From NCBI GenBank assembly GCA_025769875.1, contig JAGFNK010000200.1, forward strand, positions 1 through 64,000: a stretch of DNA of 64,000 nucleotides, read 5' to 3'. Below the pieces are notes generated by a model. It saw only the letters and a program-made list of their open reading frames with translations. It had not been told where the DNA came from and did not search any database. This stretch comes from Russula earlei (Eukaryota > Basidiomycota > Agaricomycetes > Russulales > Russulaceae). Made by a program: the position numbers and the translations under genes. Shown here one piece after another: positions 42,045 to 54,600 of this stretch. Position 1 is the stretch's first letter, and each line of letters opens with the position of its first letter.

Positions 42045-43310
42045 GTGCCCTGTGGCTCGCGCACTCGGGCCCCTATACCTCTATCCAACCCTCAACTATA
42101 CGTATCACGGGCATTGCCAGCCACCGCCTCTACGTCTCCCGTCGCCGCCCCAGTCTCGTCCGCCGCCGTGCCCTCACTCGTCTCCTCTCCGCCCGCGTCA
42201 GCGACAGCCTCCGCGCTGCCAGTACCAGCCTCAGCATTGCCAACCGCCTCTACGTCTTCCGTCGCCGCCCCAGTCCTCGTCTCGCGCACCGCCGCACCCG
42301 TAGCCTCAGCCTCGCCCACCGACGTCTTAGCGCCGCACGCCGCCTCAAGCCCAGCTCAATCGGCCATCGCCACCACGCCCTCAGCCTCGTCCGCTGCCGT
42401 TCTGGGTCTAGTCCCAGCCACCGCTCTGCTTCCTGACCACGCCGCCCTCTCACTTCCGTCGCTAGCCGTTATGCCGCCTCGCACCGCCGAGAAAGAATGC
42501 ACAAATAACCGGAAAACGAAGAGCACGCCCCCGCCTCAGAAGAGCAGATGTCACAACGCCGCCTCGCAGAAAGAACATCAGACCCTGCCACCACGCCAGT
42601 CGTCACAGGAGAGGCCGCCGACGCAAGCACCACGCCGCACAACACCTCCCCTTCCATCGCATCCCCGCCCACACGTACGTCCTCATCCACGCGTGCTGCC
42701 ACCACCTGCAGTGGCGAAGACCTCGTCGCCGCAGGCCGTGAGATGATTACCCGAGACCCGTTCACGTCTTGTTTTTGGACACTGATCACACACTCTCTAG
42801 CTCAACAACTACGGCAAGCGTTCGCAAGGCGAACCACGCTGTCCACCACCTCTTGTCTCGTCACCCACTCGCGCGCTATCGTCAACACGTCCCACCGCCA
42901 CCTGCTGTAGAGACGACCCCGCCATCTCGCCACCGCCCTCACCCTCTTCTCCGTCGCCTCCATCTCCCACGACCCTCGCCCTCCGGCGCTGCCACCCTCT
43001 CTCACCACCGCCCTCGCTCTTGCCGCCATCGCCTCTGCATAGACAGCAGCAGCAACAGCAGCAACACGGCCGACGCTTGGCAACACCACGAGGCGCGACG
43101 ACGCATTCGACACGCTGCGAGCACGCCTCATCCCCTCCCTGCTTCGACACACCACACCCGCGTTCAACACCTTCGACACGCCGCAAGGCTCAGACTCGGA
43201 CAAGGACGTGTCACACACTCGATCGTCCTCGGACACGGATCCCGTATCCGTACAGAGATACAGCAACGGAAGGAACATAGTCACAACTGCAGAGCCCATA
43301 GATAATAAAC
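42045..43310 (+). other. Ala/Pro/Ser-rich low-complexity coding-like region
   Basis: GC-rich DNA open in several frames. One frame (42548 to about 43300) reads MSQRRLAERTSDPATTPVVT, then REMITRDPFTSCFWTLITHS and VASISHDPRPPALPPSLTTA. It ends TTRRDDAFDTLRARLIPSLL and DVSHTRSSSDTDPVSVQRYS, with two in-frame TAGs (42908-42910 and near 43039). The C-terminal part looks most protein-like. A related region lies at 45960-46812. No family recognised; a decayed gene is possible. Confidence 0.3.
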
Positions 43311-44142
43311 TACGCGTTCATATCTGTAGTATGTAGCACACACCGCAATAATATAATGTTACATTATTATAAATGCATGGTCTGGACCGGTTATAAACTG
43401 GTCTGAACTGGTCCAGTGACCGTCGGGCAACTGCAACAGACCGGTCTATGAAATTCATGAACAGGGCCGGGCCGGTTTCCCGAAGGTCACATGGTGTCAT
43501 AGTGGGAGAGGTCCGATTGCACTTATGTGACTCGTCCGGGACAACGCTCCCTATTCACCAACGCCTTCGACTGGCTTTCTGTTCTCTTCCACCACAGTGC
43601 TCCCATTTTTTGCAGCAATTTCTGATCTTTATGTCCTCGTCCCATGCATAGATTAAACAATTCGATTTCTTGGGCTCGAGAACTCGGAAGCTCCTCCGGT
43701 AGACTATACCTCATATTCAAGGATTTGGCCATCTGTGCAGTAGTATCGAGCGTTTTGCGTCGGCGACGAGTGCGCCTCCCGGAGACACGTTCGCCCCACC
43801 GCCACGGCCTGCCTCGCGCAATAGGCGCCCCAAAACAATAACAATTGCATTCCCAGCTTGACAGTGGTCAGGGTCCATATAGCAACAAGTCCCTAAACTG
43901 GTACGCGCGCCCTTGAGCACCAAGCACGGCATCGCCCCGTAGCCCCGATCTTCCGTCCTTACTCTCATGAGGGCCCCTTACTTATGCACCCGGCTCAATA
44001 AACAGGAAGCTTCAATGTTCGTGCCCCATGCACGTGCGAGACACTGAGGTACGCATATCCCATTCCCGTGTATTTACGCACTCTGCGGCCTTATTTTTAG
44101 TCAATAGCGCATGTGTGTTGCCCGATCAAACAAACCTCGACC
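43311..44142. other. no gene recognised
   Basis: GGTCCGG-type words at 43378-43470 echo those at 41.7 kb. A minus-strand ORF at 43523-43732 (LPEELPSSRAQEIELFNLCM) shows no known domain. Confidence 0.35.
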
Positions 44143-44945
44143 CTAATCAACCCTTGGCCAGGGCCACTGAGCGAGCGGGTCAGGGAGAAATTTGACATTC
44201 GAAGTCAGATGGGAAGGACATCGACGAGTAGAAAATCTGAGTGCTGAGTGCCGGGTGGCCTCGGTCGGGATGAAGACGGCCTTGTTCCCAAACGCGGCCA
44301 TGCTCGCGATCTCCTGCCGACGGCGACCCATCTCCTGCGCGAACTCGTCCCTGATGTCCGCGTCTGCCTGCGCCTTGATGCGGATTGCTTCCGCTTCCGC
44401 CTCGACTGCGAGATGCGTCGCGTGCGTGCGCGCCTCAGCTTTGATGTGGGTGCGCTCGGAGACCACCTTTGCAGCCGCGATGATGGAGTACGCTTCGGCG
44501 TCAGATTCTGCTTGAAAAGACGGATCGGGTCAGTAGGGAGTGTGGGCTGCGTGTGGAGCCGGCACGTATGTTGCGAGCTTGTGCCTTGGTGCGGACGATG
44601 GACAGAACACCCTCTTCCTGCTTGACCTTGTCGCTGCTTTCACGATCAACGATCTGTGGAGGCGCTCGGTTAAGTCCTTATCTCATTTCACCACAGCGGA
44701 GAGGACTTTCCGCAGTGTCGATTTGAGCCTGCAGGGCACGTTTGGTGAGTTTATCCATCGTGCTCGCAATCTCGCCTGATATACTTGTCACAAAGTTATT
44801 ATATCGTCACCCTTGAACCACCTATCAATGATCGCAAGGTCCTTCAGATTGATACCGTATTCGAGGGCGGCGGTATACAAATCGTCCGTCGCGTGTATTC
44901 CTAGCGCGCCAAGGAATTGAGAAGGGTTCTCTGTATCCTCCATGG
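44143..44945 (-). pseudogene. SPFH/Band-7 (stomatin/flotillin-like) protein, C-terminal part
   Basis: The last exon (about 44515-44143) encodes VVSERTHIKAEARTHATHLA, VEAEAEAIRIKAQADADIRD and GRRRQEIASMAAFGNKAVFI, the Ala/Glu-rich coiled coil and FGxxxVFVPTE-like end of SPFH proteins. Upstream exons read KVKQEEGVLSIVRTKAQARN, TMDKLTKRALQAQIDTAE and GALGIHATDDLYTAALEYGI with NLKDLAIIDR. SPFH proteins form membrane-bound oligomeric scaffolds. The N-terminal membrane hairpin and SPFH core were not found upstream (45.0-45.5 kb), so the copy appears truncated. Exon borders are only partly certain. Confidence 0.65.
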
Positions 44946-45540
44946 CGTCGCCACCCAGAGAGCGTTGATTAACTATGGAGCTGTAGTCGACTATGGAAAG
45001 CAGTCAAATCATCATGACAAAGACAATGGCATGGTGAGCAACGATCTGTGTCAGGTTGGACTGGGTCCTGTCTCAAAGGCGTCTCTTCTCTGTGTGTAGC
45101 GAGTTTGAGGGGCTCCTCCAGCTACCACTTGACGTACAGCTTTAAGCTCACCGAACCTGGTCAAGGGTGATTCTGTGGGTCCAGAGTCGTGAGTCATCAG
45201 GGAACAGTGGGAGGCAGTTCACGGACATGTCCTATGTCGGCGTCAATTTTCGCCAAGCGTGTGGAGAGCGTCCACGCAGAGTGACGTTCCGATGCGTGAT
45301 GCAGTGCTGGCCTGCGGAAAGCAGCTCTGACGGATCCCAATCCTCGTCAGCAAGCCTTGGCGGCTTCGGGCCGCCAGTGCGGGTGCGGAGGAGCGCGAAA
45401 GCGCAACACGGCGCGTCCTCGGGTCTCAGCCATTCCCGTAGGGCCATACTGTAATGGCGGACAGACGTTCGCGTCGACGTTGCTGCTCTCATTTTCGTGC
45501 GCGCCGCTGCTCAAGCAGCACATCCTTCACACCCTGTCCA

Positions 45541-45860
45541 TGACCAATGAGGAGCTCGCCTCGCTCGAGCCGATCATCGCGCAGGCTTGGGACCAGTGGG
45601 ATCACCAGGTATGTCCTCCGCCACGCCATACGTGTGCGCACGACCCGTCAAATCCTCACCTTCTCCCCCGGCCTCTGCAGCGTCGGTTACACTATGCTCA
45701 ACAAGCACAAGCCGCTGCGGGCGCAGGCAGACCTCCCGACGGTCAACCGCTCGGGGAGGTGGCCCCTCCGCCGCCGCCCCACACGTACCCAGCCGCGGTC
45801 GAGTTGGGCGACGCACAGATGACAGCACAGCCCTTCCCCCCGCCGGATCCTAACCAACAT
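45541..45860 (+). CDS. hypothetical protein fragment
   Basis: ATG at 45541 opens MTNEELASLEPIIAQAWDQW DHQ. An intron (GTATGTCC..CTCTGCAG, about 45609-45680) leads to RRLHYAQQAQAAAGAG and a Pro-rich stretch. It flows into the Ala/Pro-rich region that follows. No family recognised. Confidence 0.3.
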
Positions 45861-45959
45861 TCGATGCCGCAAGCAAACGATTTCCGCGCACTCTTTCATC
45901 GCTCGCTCCTCACGCCGTCCCTTTGCCTCATGTTTCTTTGCCCACCGTTCCGATGTCAC

Positions 45960-46812
45960 TACCGGAGTCTCAGCCCCGCTAGCAGTTGTCTCACCTCAAG
46001 CTGCCTCAGTTCCAGCTTTGCCCGCCACTCTGCCACCTCAATTTCTTGCCCTCTCGCCGTCTCAGCCTCGCCCGCCACTACCTTAGCTTCGCCCTCTCCG
46101 GTCACAGTTTTGCCGACCACCGCCGCCTCCTTGTTGCTCACTGTCGCTGTCTCAGCCCCCATTCCATAATTGCCCCCACGTCGTTAGTGCCTGCCTCAAT
46201 CGTCGTACCTACTCCGTCTTCCACCTCCTCTGCTCCATCTCCAGTCACCTCAGGTTCAGCCTCACTCACCGCTGTCGCCCCAGCTCCGTTCCATGTCTCC
46301 GTCTTGGTCTCACAGCCACCGTCTTAGCACCAGCCGCCACCGTGGTTCTAGTTTCGCGCGATACCAGCATCGCAGCACCGTTGCTGTCCAAGGAGTTCAA
46401 GAAGGTCCAGACCCGAGCCAAGCCAGGCGCCGCCACAGAGAAGCAGACGCTGCCACCACACCGCCAACCAAGGAGACGCCGCTGATGCCAGCAGCACGCC
46501 ACACGCGGCGTTTCACATCATCTCCCCTTCCACGCGCGCTTACACATGCCATCGCCACCTGCAGTGGAGGAACCCCTTCATGGCTATCGCAAGGTGCTAG
46601 CACTAGCAACGCACAAGCCGACCACACCCTCCACCTCCGTCGACAATGCTATGCTGCCTCCCGCAGAGCTCACCACTCGATGCGACAAAGCCAATGGCAC
46701 GCCGGCGATTGCAGCAGCAGAAGCAGCAGCTATGCGCTGCACCACCACGAGGCACGACGACAGAATGGAGCATGCACATGTGCGCGCCTTGCCTCTCTCC
46801 ACCACTGGCTAG
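45960..46812 (+). other. Ala/Pro/Ser-rich region paralogous to 42.0-43.3 kb
   Basis: It shares repetitive Pro/Ala-rich coding-like text and the TTRHDDRMEHAHVRALPL end (compare TTRRDDAFDTLRARLIP). The two blocks flank the SPFH fragment. Frames are broken in both. Confidence 0.3.
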
Positions 46813-48160
46813 TCAACGCTCACGCCACCCAGTCCCGCCTTCTTGCCACACGCACCAGCATGCGATGACCTCGAGCGCTCCATCATCCCCCTTTTTGTAG
46901 CCAGCAGTTCAAGCCTGCTCGGTCTGTCAGTCGCAAGCTCACTTTCACGACGGATGACCTCGGGACAGCTGCAGTTACGACGACACCACACGGACATATG
47001 GCTAAAAACCCCACTCTCGACAGTTTGACTAGGGACAGTCAAAATGCCCCTGGGTGGGAGATGTATAGCGGATTGTGGATGGCCATGGAATTCGCTCTTA
47101 CATGGGTACATCATCGCCTCCATCGTGCGTCCTGTCACTTCCAGGTTGCCTTCGCGTCACCTCCCTCACGTTCCTCGACCACGTTCTCAAGAGCTCGTCG
47201 CCACCGATCGCCACGTGCCACCGCAGCCACCGGAGACGACGCCTCGACGCCTCGTGTCGTCCGGTCTGACCCCGTCCACTGATTTGGATTTCCTTTCATA
47301 TGCCTGCCTGTCTCTCAAGCCTTTCCTGTCCCTTGGCTCCTCTCTTGTATATAAAAACATATCTCGAATACAGGGAGTGGCCCTCTTGTTCCCTTTGTAT
47401 GTGCCCGAGCGGATCTGACTGAACGAATGCACGCAAACGTTGTCTCTTGCGGGCCCGCTGGGTTTCAAGTCACCGAATGTTCCTGCAATCAGGCATTCTT
47501 GCACTTGACCGGCGTCCGTTTTTGTTTTCATTTTTAGGCGTTCTCTCTCATTCTCTTTCCCCTCTTCCTTCCCTCCAGTGCAACAGCCCATTGTCCCATT
47601 TCACAAGCCTCTCTTCACGCGGTGATGACGCTGCCCCCTCCCCTCCTGCCCCAGTTTCTGCCATGCGCAACATGTGTTTCCCTTCGTTTTTCCCCTCCAT
47701 TTTCTCTTTTTTTTTTTACTTTCATTTTCCCCTCGAGCAGCGGTGGTGACGACGACGTCACCGTCACAGCGGCAACCTCAACGCGATGGCCATGACCATG
47801 ACCGCAACCATGGAATGGCACAAGCAGCCACCACAAGTTTTCCCGCGTGCAGTCATTCTCACACATTGACCAGGTGCGTTTTTCAACTTCATTTTTTGCG
47901 GGTTCTCATTCTATCTTGCCTCCCCTTTCCTCCTTCCTCCAGATGATGATATTTGATATCCACATGACGGTTTACTTCTATTTCCATGTAATGCATAATA
48001 CAGCTTGTATATTGTATTCTATATACTAAAAACCTGGGTTCCTGCTATCCAACACCCAAACTGAAATACACTGAAATACATGACTTCAATGTGAGATTGA
48101 AGGAGATGTGGGTGGTGTGGGTGGTGCAGGTGTTTGTTGGAGTGCAGCCTCAGCGTCACG
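46813..48160. other. no gene recognised
   Basis: Mixed GC-rich and pyrimidine-rich DNA. Two related segments (about 47470-47580 and 47835-47942) each carry a CAGGCATTCTTGCAC/CAGTCATTCTCACAC word, TTTTT tracts and CCTTCCCTCCAG-like ends, suggesting a short local duplication. Confidence 0.35.
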
Positions 48161-48237
48161 GTTTGGTCATACACTCACGTAGCGCGTGACGAACGCACGG
48201 ACATGTATATAGTTCGTTTTTTGTTTATTCCCCGTCC

Positions 48238-48380
48238 CTCAGTCTTCTACAATAAGACTGAGGTTAGTCACACTCTCGTTACCTACATACACAACTAATT
48301 ACACTTTTTGTAGCACTCGTTATAGGTCAGGATACCCACTTAGTGTAGTCTTCTACAATAAGACTGAGCACTCGTTATAG
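48238..48380 (+). repeat. direct repeats upstream of the copia gag
   Basis: AGTCTTCTACAATAAGACTG occurs twice (about 48241 and 48350), and CACTCGTTATAG twice (about 48318 and 48370). They lie where the 5' LTR and leader should be, but no complete LTR or relative of LTR-2 is visible here. Confidence 0.55.
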
Positions 48381-48470
48381 ATACCTTCCTACAGATTATG
48401 AGACCTGGTTGTCTCTAAACAAGCCAAATAACTACACGCACACAGAATCTCAAAACGTCACAACATAGTA

Positions 48471-51400
48471 ATGGCACAAGGCATCAGCATGTCCTTGCTG
48501 CAAGGCAGAAACGCCTCCTCCTCAGGAGCCACGACATCGAGCCAAAAAGCCACTGCACGACACTATGATGTCCCTTTTCTCGACAACGAAGGGGTCAAGT
48601 TTATGTTCTGGAAGCACCGTGTTCAAATGGTTCTCAAACTTCAAGAGCTCTGGACAGTAGTAGACAGCACATACACCAAGCCAGACCAAAGTGCAGACCC
48701 CACTGCCTTTGACGACTGGTCATACCAAGACCAAGAGGCGCACATGCAAATCTCCCTCACCATATCAGATGAGCCACTAAGCGCCGTCCTCGGAATCAAC
48801 AATGCTAAAGGTTGCTGGGAAAAGTTATGTGCCTGCTATGAAGGAAAGGGCAAACAATGCATGGCACACCTAATGGAGGAGTTGTTTCGGACCACGCTCT
48901 CCGAAGACGAACCACTCGACCCTCAAATTAACAAACTCATACGTGCCTCTCGCACCCTTGCAAACCTCGGCTTTCCACTTGAAAACAAATTCCTTACATA
49001 TGTCATCATATTAGCCTTACCTGAATCCATGTCGACCCTCAAGACGATCTTATACTCCATCAAAACTGATGAGATCTCGACTGACATCGTCACATCCCAA
49101 ATCCTCAGTGAGGAGCAATGCCATGTGCACGCATCGGGGATCAGTGCCACCGCCTTCTTCGCCAAAGCAGCCAAGAAAGCAAACGGGAAGAATAAACAAG
49201 GAGACAAGTCCAAGAAACATTGTACACACTGCAACATCCATGGTCACGATGTAAAGGAGTGCCAAAAATTGAAGAAGGAGCAGGAGGTGAAGGGGGCGTC
49301 GACCACCTCCGCAGGCGTGAAGCCATCCACGACCGCAAAGATCGCAGTCGCAGATGCCAGCAAAAGCACGGTACAACTATTCAGTGCCATCGCCACTGAC
49401 CCCTCACCATGCAACAACGAAGCATTCACCTTCCGAGCGCATCACGACTCATCCACCCAGCACCGCTGGATAGTCGATTCCGGCGCATCGCACACCATGA
49501 GCTGCAACCGCAGCTGGTTCTCATCATTCGCTGCCCTCACACCCCCTACTCATATTACTCTCGGAGATGACAGCGCCATTCACGCCACTGGCATCGGACA
49601 CATTCCCGTCCATATGCATGCCAATGGAACATGGCACAACGCCATCCTCCAAGACGTTCTTTTCGTTCCTGACCTCAATGGCAACCTCCTATCAGTCGCT
49701 CACCTCACGAAGCGCAGCACTGATGTCCGATTCACCGGAAATGGCTGCCAGCTCTTAAACCAGCAGGGGCACCTCACATGTGATGGGCACCTTCAATGGA
49801 ACTTATATATGATGGACATGACAACAGCCGTCCCAGAAACAGCATGCATGATGCATGTCGATGACTTCCCGACTGAAGGCAAGGACACGCGAGCCACAGA
49901 CAAGAATGCCCTCATCGCTCACAGCACGGCCTCTAAGGCAAACGTCGAGACCTGGCACCGCCGCCTAGGCCACCTAAACATCGACACCATGCTACGCATG
50001 GCCAGAAAGGGCATGGTCAAGGGCATGGAAATAACCAGCACTGCATCATCTACCCCCTGCAAACCCTGCCTCAAAGGCAAGCAAACGTGCCACGAAATCC
50101 AGAGGTCGACCGACACGCATGCTGTCACAGTACTCGGCCGCGTGTTCTCCGACATCTGTGGCAAAATATCCACTCGCTCACACCAAGGCTTCAAGTACTT
50201 CGTCACTTTCATTGACGATCACTCTCGGAAGATGTCTGTTGAGGGATTGCGCCACAAGAGCGACGTCGCACATCACCTGGAGGCGTTCATCGCCCGCGCC
50301 AAACTTGAAACCAGCCAGCACGTGAAGGTCCTCCGCAGTGATGGAGGGGGCGAATACATGGGCAACGAGATCACCAAGTACCTTGAGGGCAAAGGTATCA
50401 AACAGGAGCTCATGACGCCCCACACCCCACAGCATAATGGTGTGGCCGAGCGCATGAATTGGATGCTCCTTGACAAGGTCCGCGCGATGCTGACTGATGC
50501 TGACTTACCAGAATCATTCTGGTATGCCGCCCTTGAGTACGCAGTTCTCCTGCACAATGTCACACCCATGCGCGCCCTCGACAACTCCACCCTGAGGAGG
50601 CCTGGAGCGGGAACAAACCTGATGTCTCCCACCTTCATGTCTTCGGTTCCCACGTGTTCATCCACATCCTAGACAAGAAACACACCAAATTGGCTGCTAA
50701 GTCCTTAGTGTGCACTTTCCTTGGGTACTCGCGCACTCACAAGGCTTACTACTTAATGCATTGCCCCACGCATCGCCTTCTGGAGTCCCGCGACATCATT
50801 TTTGATGAAGGGGGCCCACCAACTCAGTCCCAGTCCTTCAAACACGTTATCATCCAACATGACTGGCGACAGTGTCCATAGACACGCCTCCTCCTAAACA
50901 GTACCTGTCCAACTCTCAATCAGAAAGTGAAACAGAGATTGAAAACACACTCATCCCGCATCCATCTGCCCCGCCTGAACCGGCCAATATCCGGCCTAAA
51001 TGCACAGTCCGCATGCCAGTCCGCCATGACGATCCTCGCCACACAGTTACTTCATACAGCTCACGAAAATGCAACATTGAATGTGTTAACATGGCCCAAA
51101 CCACCATAACTGACGACCCACGCACTTACGCACAAGCCATGGCTCGACCTGATGCAGCTGAGTGGGAAGTCGCATGTGAGGAAGAGCGCCACTTGTTCGA
51201 GCGCATGGGTGTGTACGAGGTCACCCCGCGTCCCAAAGACCACAAGGTCGTTGGGAGCAAATGGGTCTTTCGCATCAAGCGAGGACCTGATGGCTCCATA
51301 CAGAAATACAAAGCCCGCGTCATTGTGCAGGGCTTCACGCAAATTGAGGGCATCGATTATGACGAGACCTTTGCGCCCATCGCTAAGTTTGCCTCCTTGC

Positions 51401-52535
51401 GCATGATACTGGCCCTCGCCGCCGAACGAAATCTAGAGGTCCACCAAATGGACGTAAAATCAGCATACCTCAATGGGGAACTCAAAGAGGAGATCTTCAT
51501 AGAACCTCCCCCCGGTTTTGACATTCCCCAAGGCATGGTATTGCATCTAATCAAAGCTCTCTATGGCACAAAGCAGGGCGGATGCGTCTGGTGTGAGGAT
51601 ATCTGTGGCAAGCTCAGTGCCATGGGTTACCAACGCACCGACACTGACCATGCCATCTTCACCCGAACGCGCAATGGAGACGTCTCCATCATCACACTAT
51701 ACGTTGATGATATCTCTATGGTATCAAATTCTATTGAAACTATCAACCGAGACAAATCAGCCTTGAAACAACACTATGAGATGACTGATTTAGGTGAAAT
51801 ATCCTGGATCCTTGGCATGCACATCACTTGGGATCGCAATGCAGGCTGGATTGCCCTCTCTCAAGAAAAATACATAATTGAAACCCTGGAGAGGCATGGG
51901 AAATCTAACGCGCGCCCAATCAGCACACCGACCCTTGCAAATGAGCATCTCACTAAACTCACCTCCCCCAAAATCGATGTAAAGTCGTATCAGAGTGCCA
52001 TCAGCACACTGATGTACCCGATGCTTGGCACATGCCCTGACCTCGCATACATGGTCGCAGCCCTTGGGCGACATGCCGTGAACCCAGGCCCTAAGCACCA
52101 ACGTGCCCTCGATCACGCGTTCCGATACCTCCAAGCCACCAGTAGCAGCCAACTTGTTTTCCAACGCGGAACCCCTGGTGGTACTATACTGCATGGTTTT
52201 GCAGATGCAGACTGGGCAAGCGATGTTAATGATCGCAAGTCCATGTCCGGCTTTGTGTTCATGCTTGGAGGGGGCGCAATCAGCTGGAGCTCCAAGAAAC
52301 AGACCTCTGTGGCTCTCTCGAGCACTGAGGCCGAATACATTGCCGCTGCCCATGCCACAAAGGAGCTAATCTGGCTCAGATGTCTGTTAAGTGAGCTAGG
52401 AATAGACACTCACCCCCCAACCATTCTTCATGTGGACAACCAATCTGCAATCACCATCACGCGAAACCCCGAATTCCATGATGGGACCAAACACATTGAA
52501 GTCCGGCACCACTTCTTGCGACACAAAGTCGAGAG
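48471..52535 (+). pseudogene. Ty1/copia gag-pol polyprotein, frameshifted and lacking its 3' end
   Basis: ATG at 48471 (MAQGISMSLLQG). Domains in order: UBN2-like gag (DVPFLDNEGVKFMFWKHRVQ), CCHC knuckle CTHCNIHGHDVKEC, protease WIVDSGASHTMSC, integrase HHCC (HRRLGHLNIDTM ... CKPCLKGKQTC) and core (FVTFIDDHSRK, RSDGGGEY, TPQHNGVAER), RT (YKARVIVQGFTQIEGIDYDE, HQMDVKSAYLNGELKEEIF, LYVDDISM), RNase H (GFADADWASD, LSSTEAEYIA, VDNQSAI). Frame changes near 50590 (STL/PEEAW) and near 50870 split the ORF. Pol stops at HHFLRHKVES, where an LTR-2 sequence begins directly. The usual last 40-60 residues are absent, and the ORF reads on into the LTR to a chance stop at 52713. Confidence 0.9.
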
Positions 52536-53365
52536 TGTTATGAACCAAGGCCAGGTCCTGGCCGAAGATTGTCCTCTTTCACTCAAGAGAAACCCCTCTC
52601 ACTTTGCATTGCCAACTCCCTTCCATTTTCTGGGCTATCCCCCCTGCGGTGCAAGATATCGCTATTGCAAAGGCACTATAACACGACCAGGCACCCGTTT
52701 CCTAATTGGGTAATCATCGCGTGGCAGCCACATGGCCACCCAGCCACCAAGGACCCTGAAACAGCGGCACAAACTCTTAGAAACTGTTGCATAAATCATC
52801 TGACGTCATCAAGGCTCCAATGACATCATAGCTGACTGAGCGACTCCACAGTGACCTCATAGGCTCACTAAGCGCTCCACAGTGACATCATAATGATGTC
52901 ATCACTCCACAATGATCAGTAATGCACTCAGTAAGCCTGAAACTTGACACAAGCGAGTTTATGCCTCTGTAGTCCTATTGGATAGTACCAAAGATTCTAG
53001 AATAGTCCCAGGTCTTTGTAATCGACCCTGTACACTGTATATAGGCCCCAATGAAGCATGGCAGTCATCAGACTGTCCATTTGTGATACTCTCATCTTCC
53101 TGGGTACTCCCCTGCGACCGCTCAGTCTAAAGTCCTCCCTCGTCCTCAAGGTACTCTTCAACGACCGCCTTGTTTAAAGTCCCCTCGCTGCACTGGCCTC
53201 TACTCTTCGCCTCTGCCTCTTGCAACACGTACCAGTACCCATCTGGTATCTTCTAGTCATTTGGCTTGTCCTCCTGTTCAACGCCATTTACGCCGCATAC
53301 CATCTGTTCCGACCCTTGCCCACCTGCTCCTGAGTCCTTAGTGATCAGCAGTACGTGTCTTGACA
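52536..53365 (+). mobile_element. LTR-2 copy fused to the copia pol
   Basis: It runs from TGTTATGAACCAAGGCC to GTACGTGTCTTGACA, 830 bp, nearly identical to the solo LTR at 14259-15090. Flanks GAGAG and CACAG do not match. It contains TGACGTCA (52801-52808) and a TATA-like TGTATATAGG near 53036. Either it is the copia element's own 3' LTR after an internal deletion, or an unrelated LTR joined by recombination. Confidence 0.85.
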
Positions 53366-53631
53366 CACAGTAAGTGTGCAGCATTGCACAGTCAAAACTA
53401 AGAAATGAATATAAATGGAAAGAGAACCAAACAAAGGGAAAGTAACAGCAATCCAGTGTTACCTGGACGTGTATGGATCACATGATAACACAGAAGGGAT
53501 CACAAGATGTAAGAGATCACGAGACCAGTAAGTAAAGGGATGTACGAAAGCAAGCAGTCCATAGCAAAAGGTAGGGAGTAAATGTAAAAGGAAAATGGTG
53601 TAACAGATGCACTGGGTCACATGGTTGCATG

Positions 53632-54595
53632 TGTCATGAACCATTTCCCGGAGAGGGCCCTTGAAGGACCTTTCCTTATGAGAGGAAACCCAGCCTCTAT
53701 GGTGTCACCCTGTTCACATGGACAAAAGGGGTGAGTAGAGGTGTCCACAATATTGCATGTGCATTGTCGCATGAGTGATTCTTGGCACAATCGACATACA
53801 GCAAGCCCCACTTAATGGCAACCCTTTTAACAATAAAGGACAGTATTATAGCCTCCCTAAGGACCCTTTAGGACGACTCTAAGTGCTCTACAATAGGCAC
53901 TAACACAATACTAAACACCCTACAACGCGTTATTAGACTAACTCTAATAACTATAGAATGAACTATAAGGCAATACTAAGGACCTTAATAGAAGTATTAG
54001 GGTCGACTCTAAGGACCCTAATGGAACTATATAAGAGACCTTATAGGCAACTCTATTCCCTGAACCAAACTACAAGTCCTCAAATGACCAGCCCTAAACT
54101 GATTAACAGCAAATGAATCAGGTGCTTTGCATGTGTACTAAAGCAGTGAACATGTGGACAGTAAAGGCTCTTACTCATCAATAGAAGCCTTCTTACTCAG
54201 CAGCTTACCGAGCATGACTGAGCATGCTCAGTAAGCGTACTCCGACTTCTTACTCATCCGTCTATTGTGCTTGATAACAAGGTTATGACTTGTTCCCTAT
54301 TTAGCAGTTCTCTTGTATTATATAAGTGCTCCATACAGTAGCAGACAGTCTTCAGACTGTCCATTTGTTTACGGCACTCTCCATCCCTGGGATACTCCTT
54401 TAAAGACCGTCCCCTTGTGACTATCCTGGCTTCTTCCCTGCGTACCTGCTCGACTTTACCAGTAACCATACCTCTTTGGTATTTGTTACTGCTCTGGACT
54501 CTACTCCTCACCCACACTGTCTTGGATGTTTATTGACTTGTCTTCGAGCTCACCCCTTGCTCTTGAACTGGATTCTTCAACAGTGAGTCTTGACA
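53632..54595 (+). mobile_element. solo LTR-1 with target duplication GCATG
   Basis: It runs from TGTCATGAACCATTTCCC to GTGAGTCTTGACA, flanked by GCATG at 53627-53631 and 54596-54600. This is the sense orientation: start and end resemble LTR-2 (TGTTATGAACC ... TGTCTTGACA). A TATATAAG box (near 54318) precedes the conserved CAGTCTTCAGACTGTCC hairpin, as in LTR-2. It is inserted next to a degenerate copia fragment. Confidence 0.9.
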
Positions 54596-54600
54596 GCATG

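Noticed and set aside
45357..46169. 270-codon plus-strand ORF taken as one gene
   Set aside because: It runs through an apparent GT..AG intron (about 45609-45680) and then into Pro/Ala-rich low-complexity text; only the first exon looks protein-like.
52536..52713. C-terminal extension of the copia RNase H ORF
   Set aside because: These residues are read from LTR-2; the same text occurs in the solo LTR at 14259. They are a chance read-through, not a protein domain.
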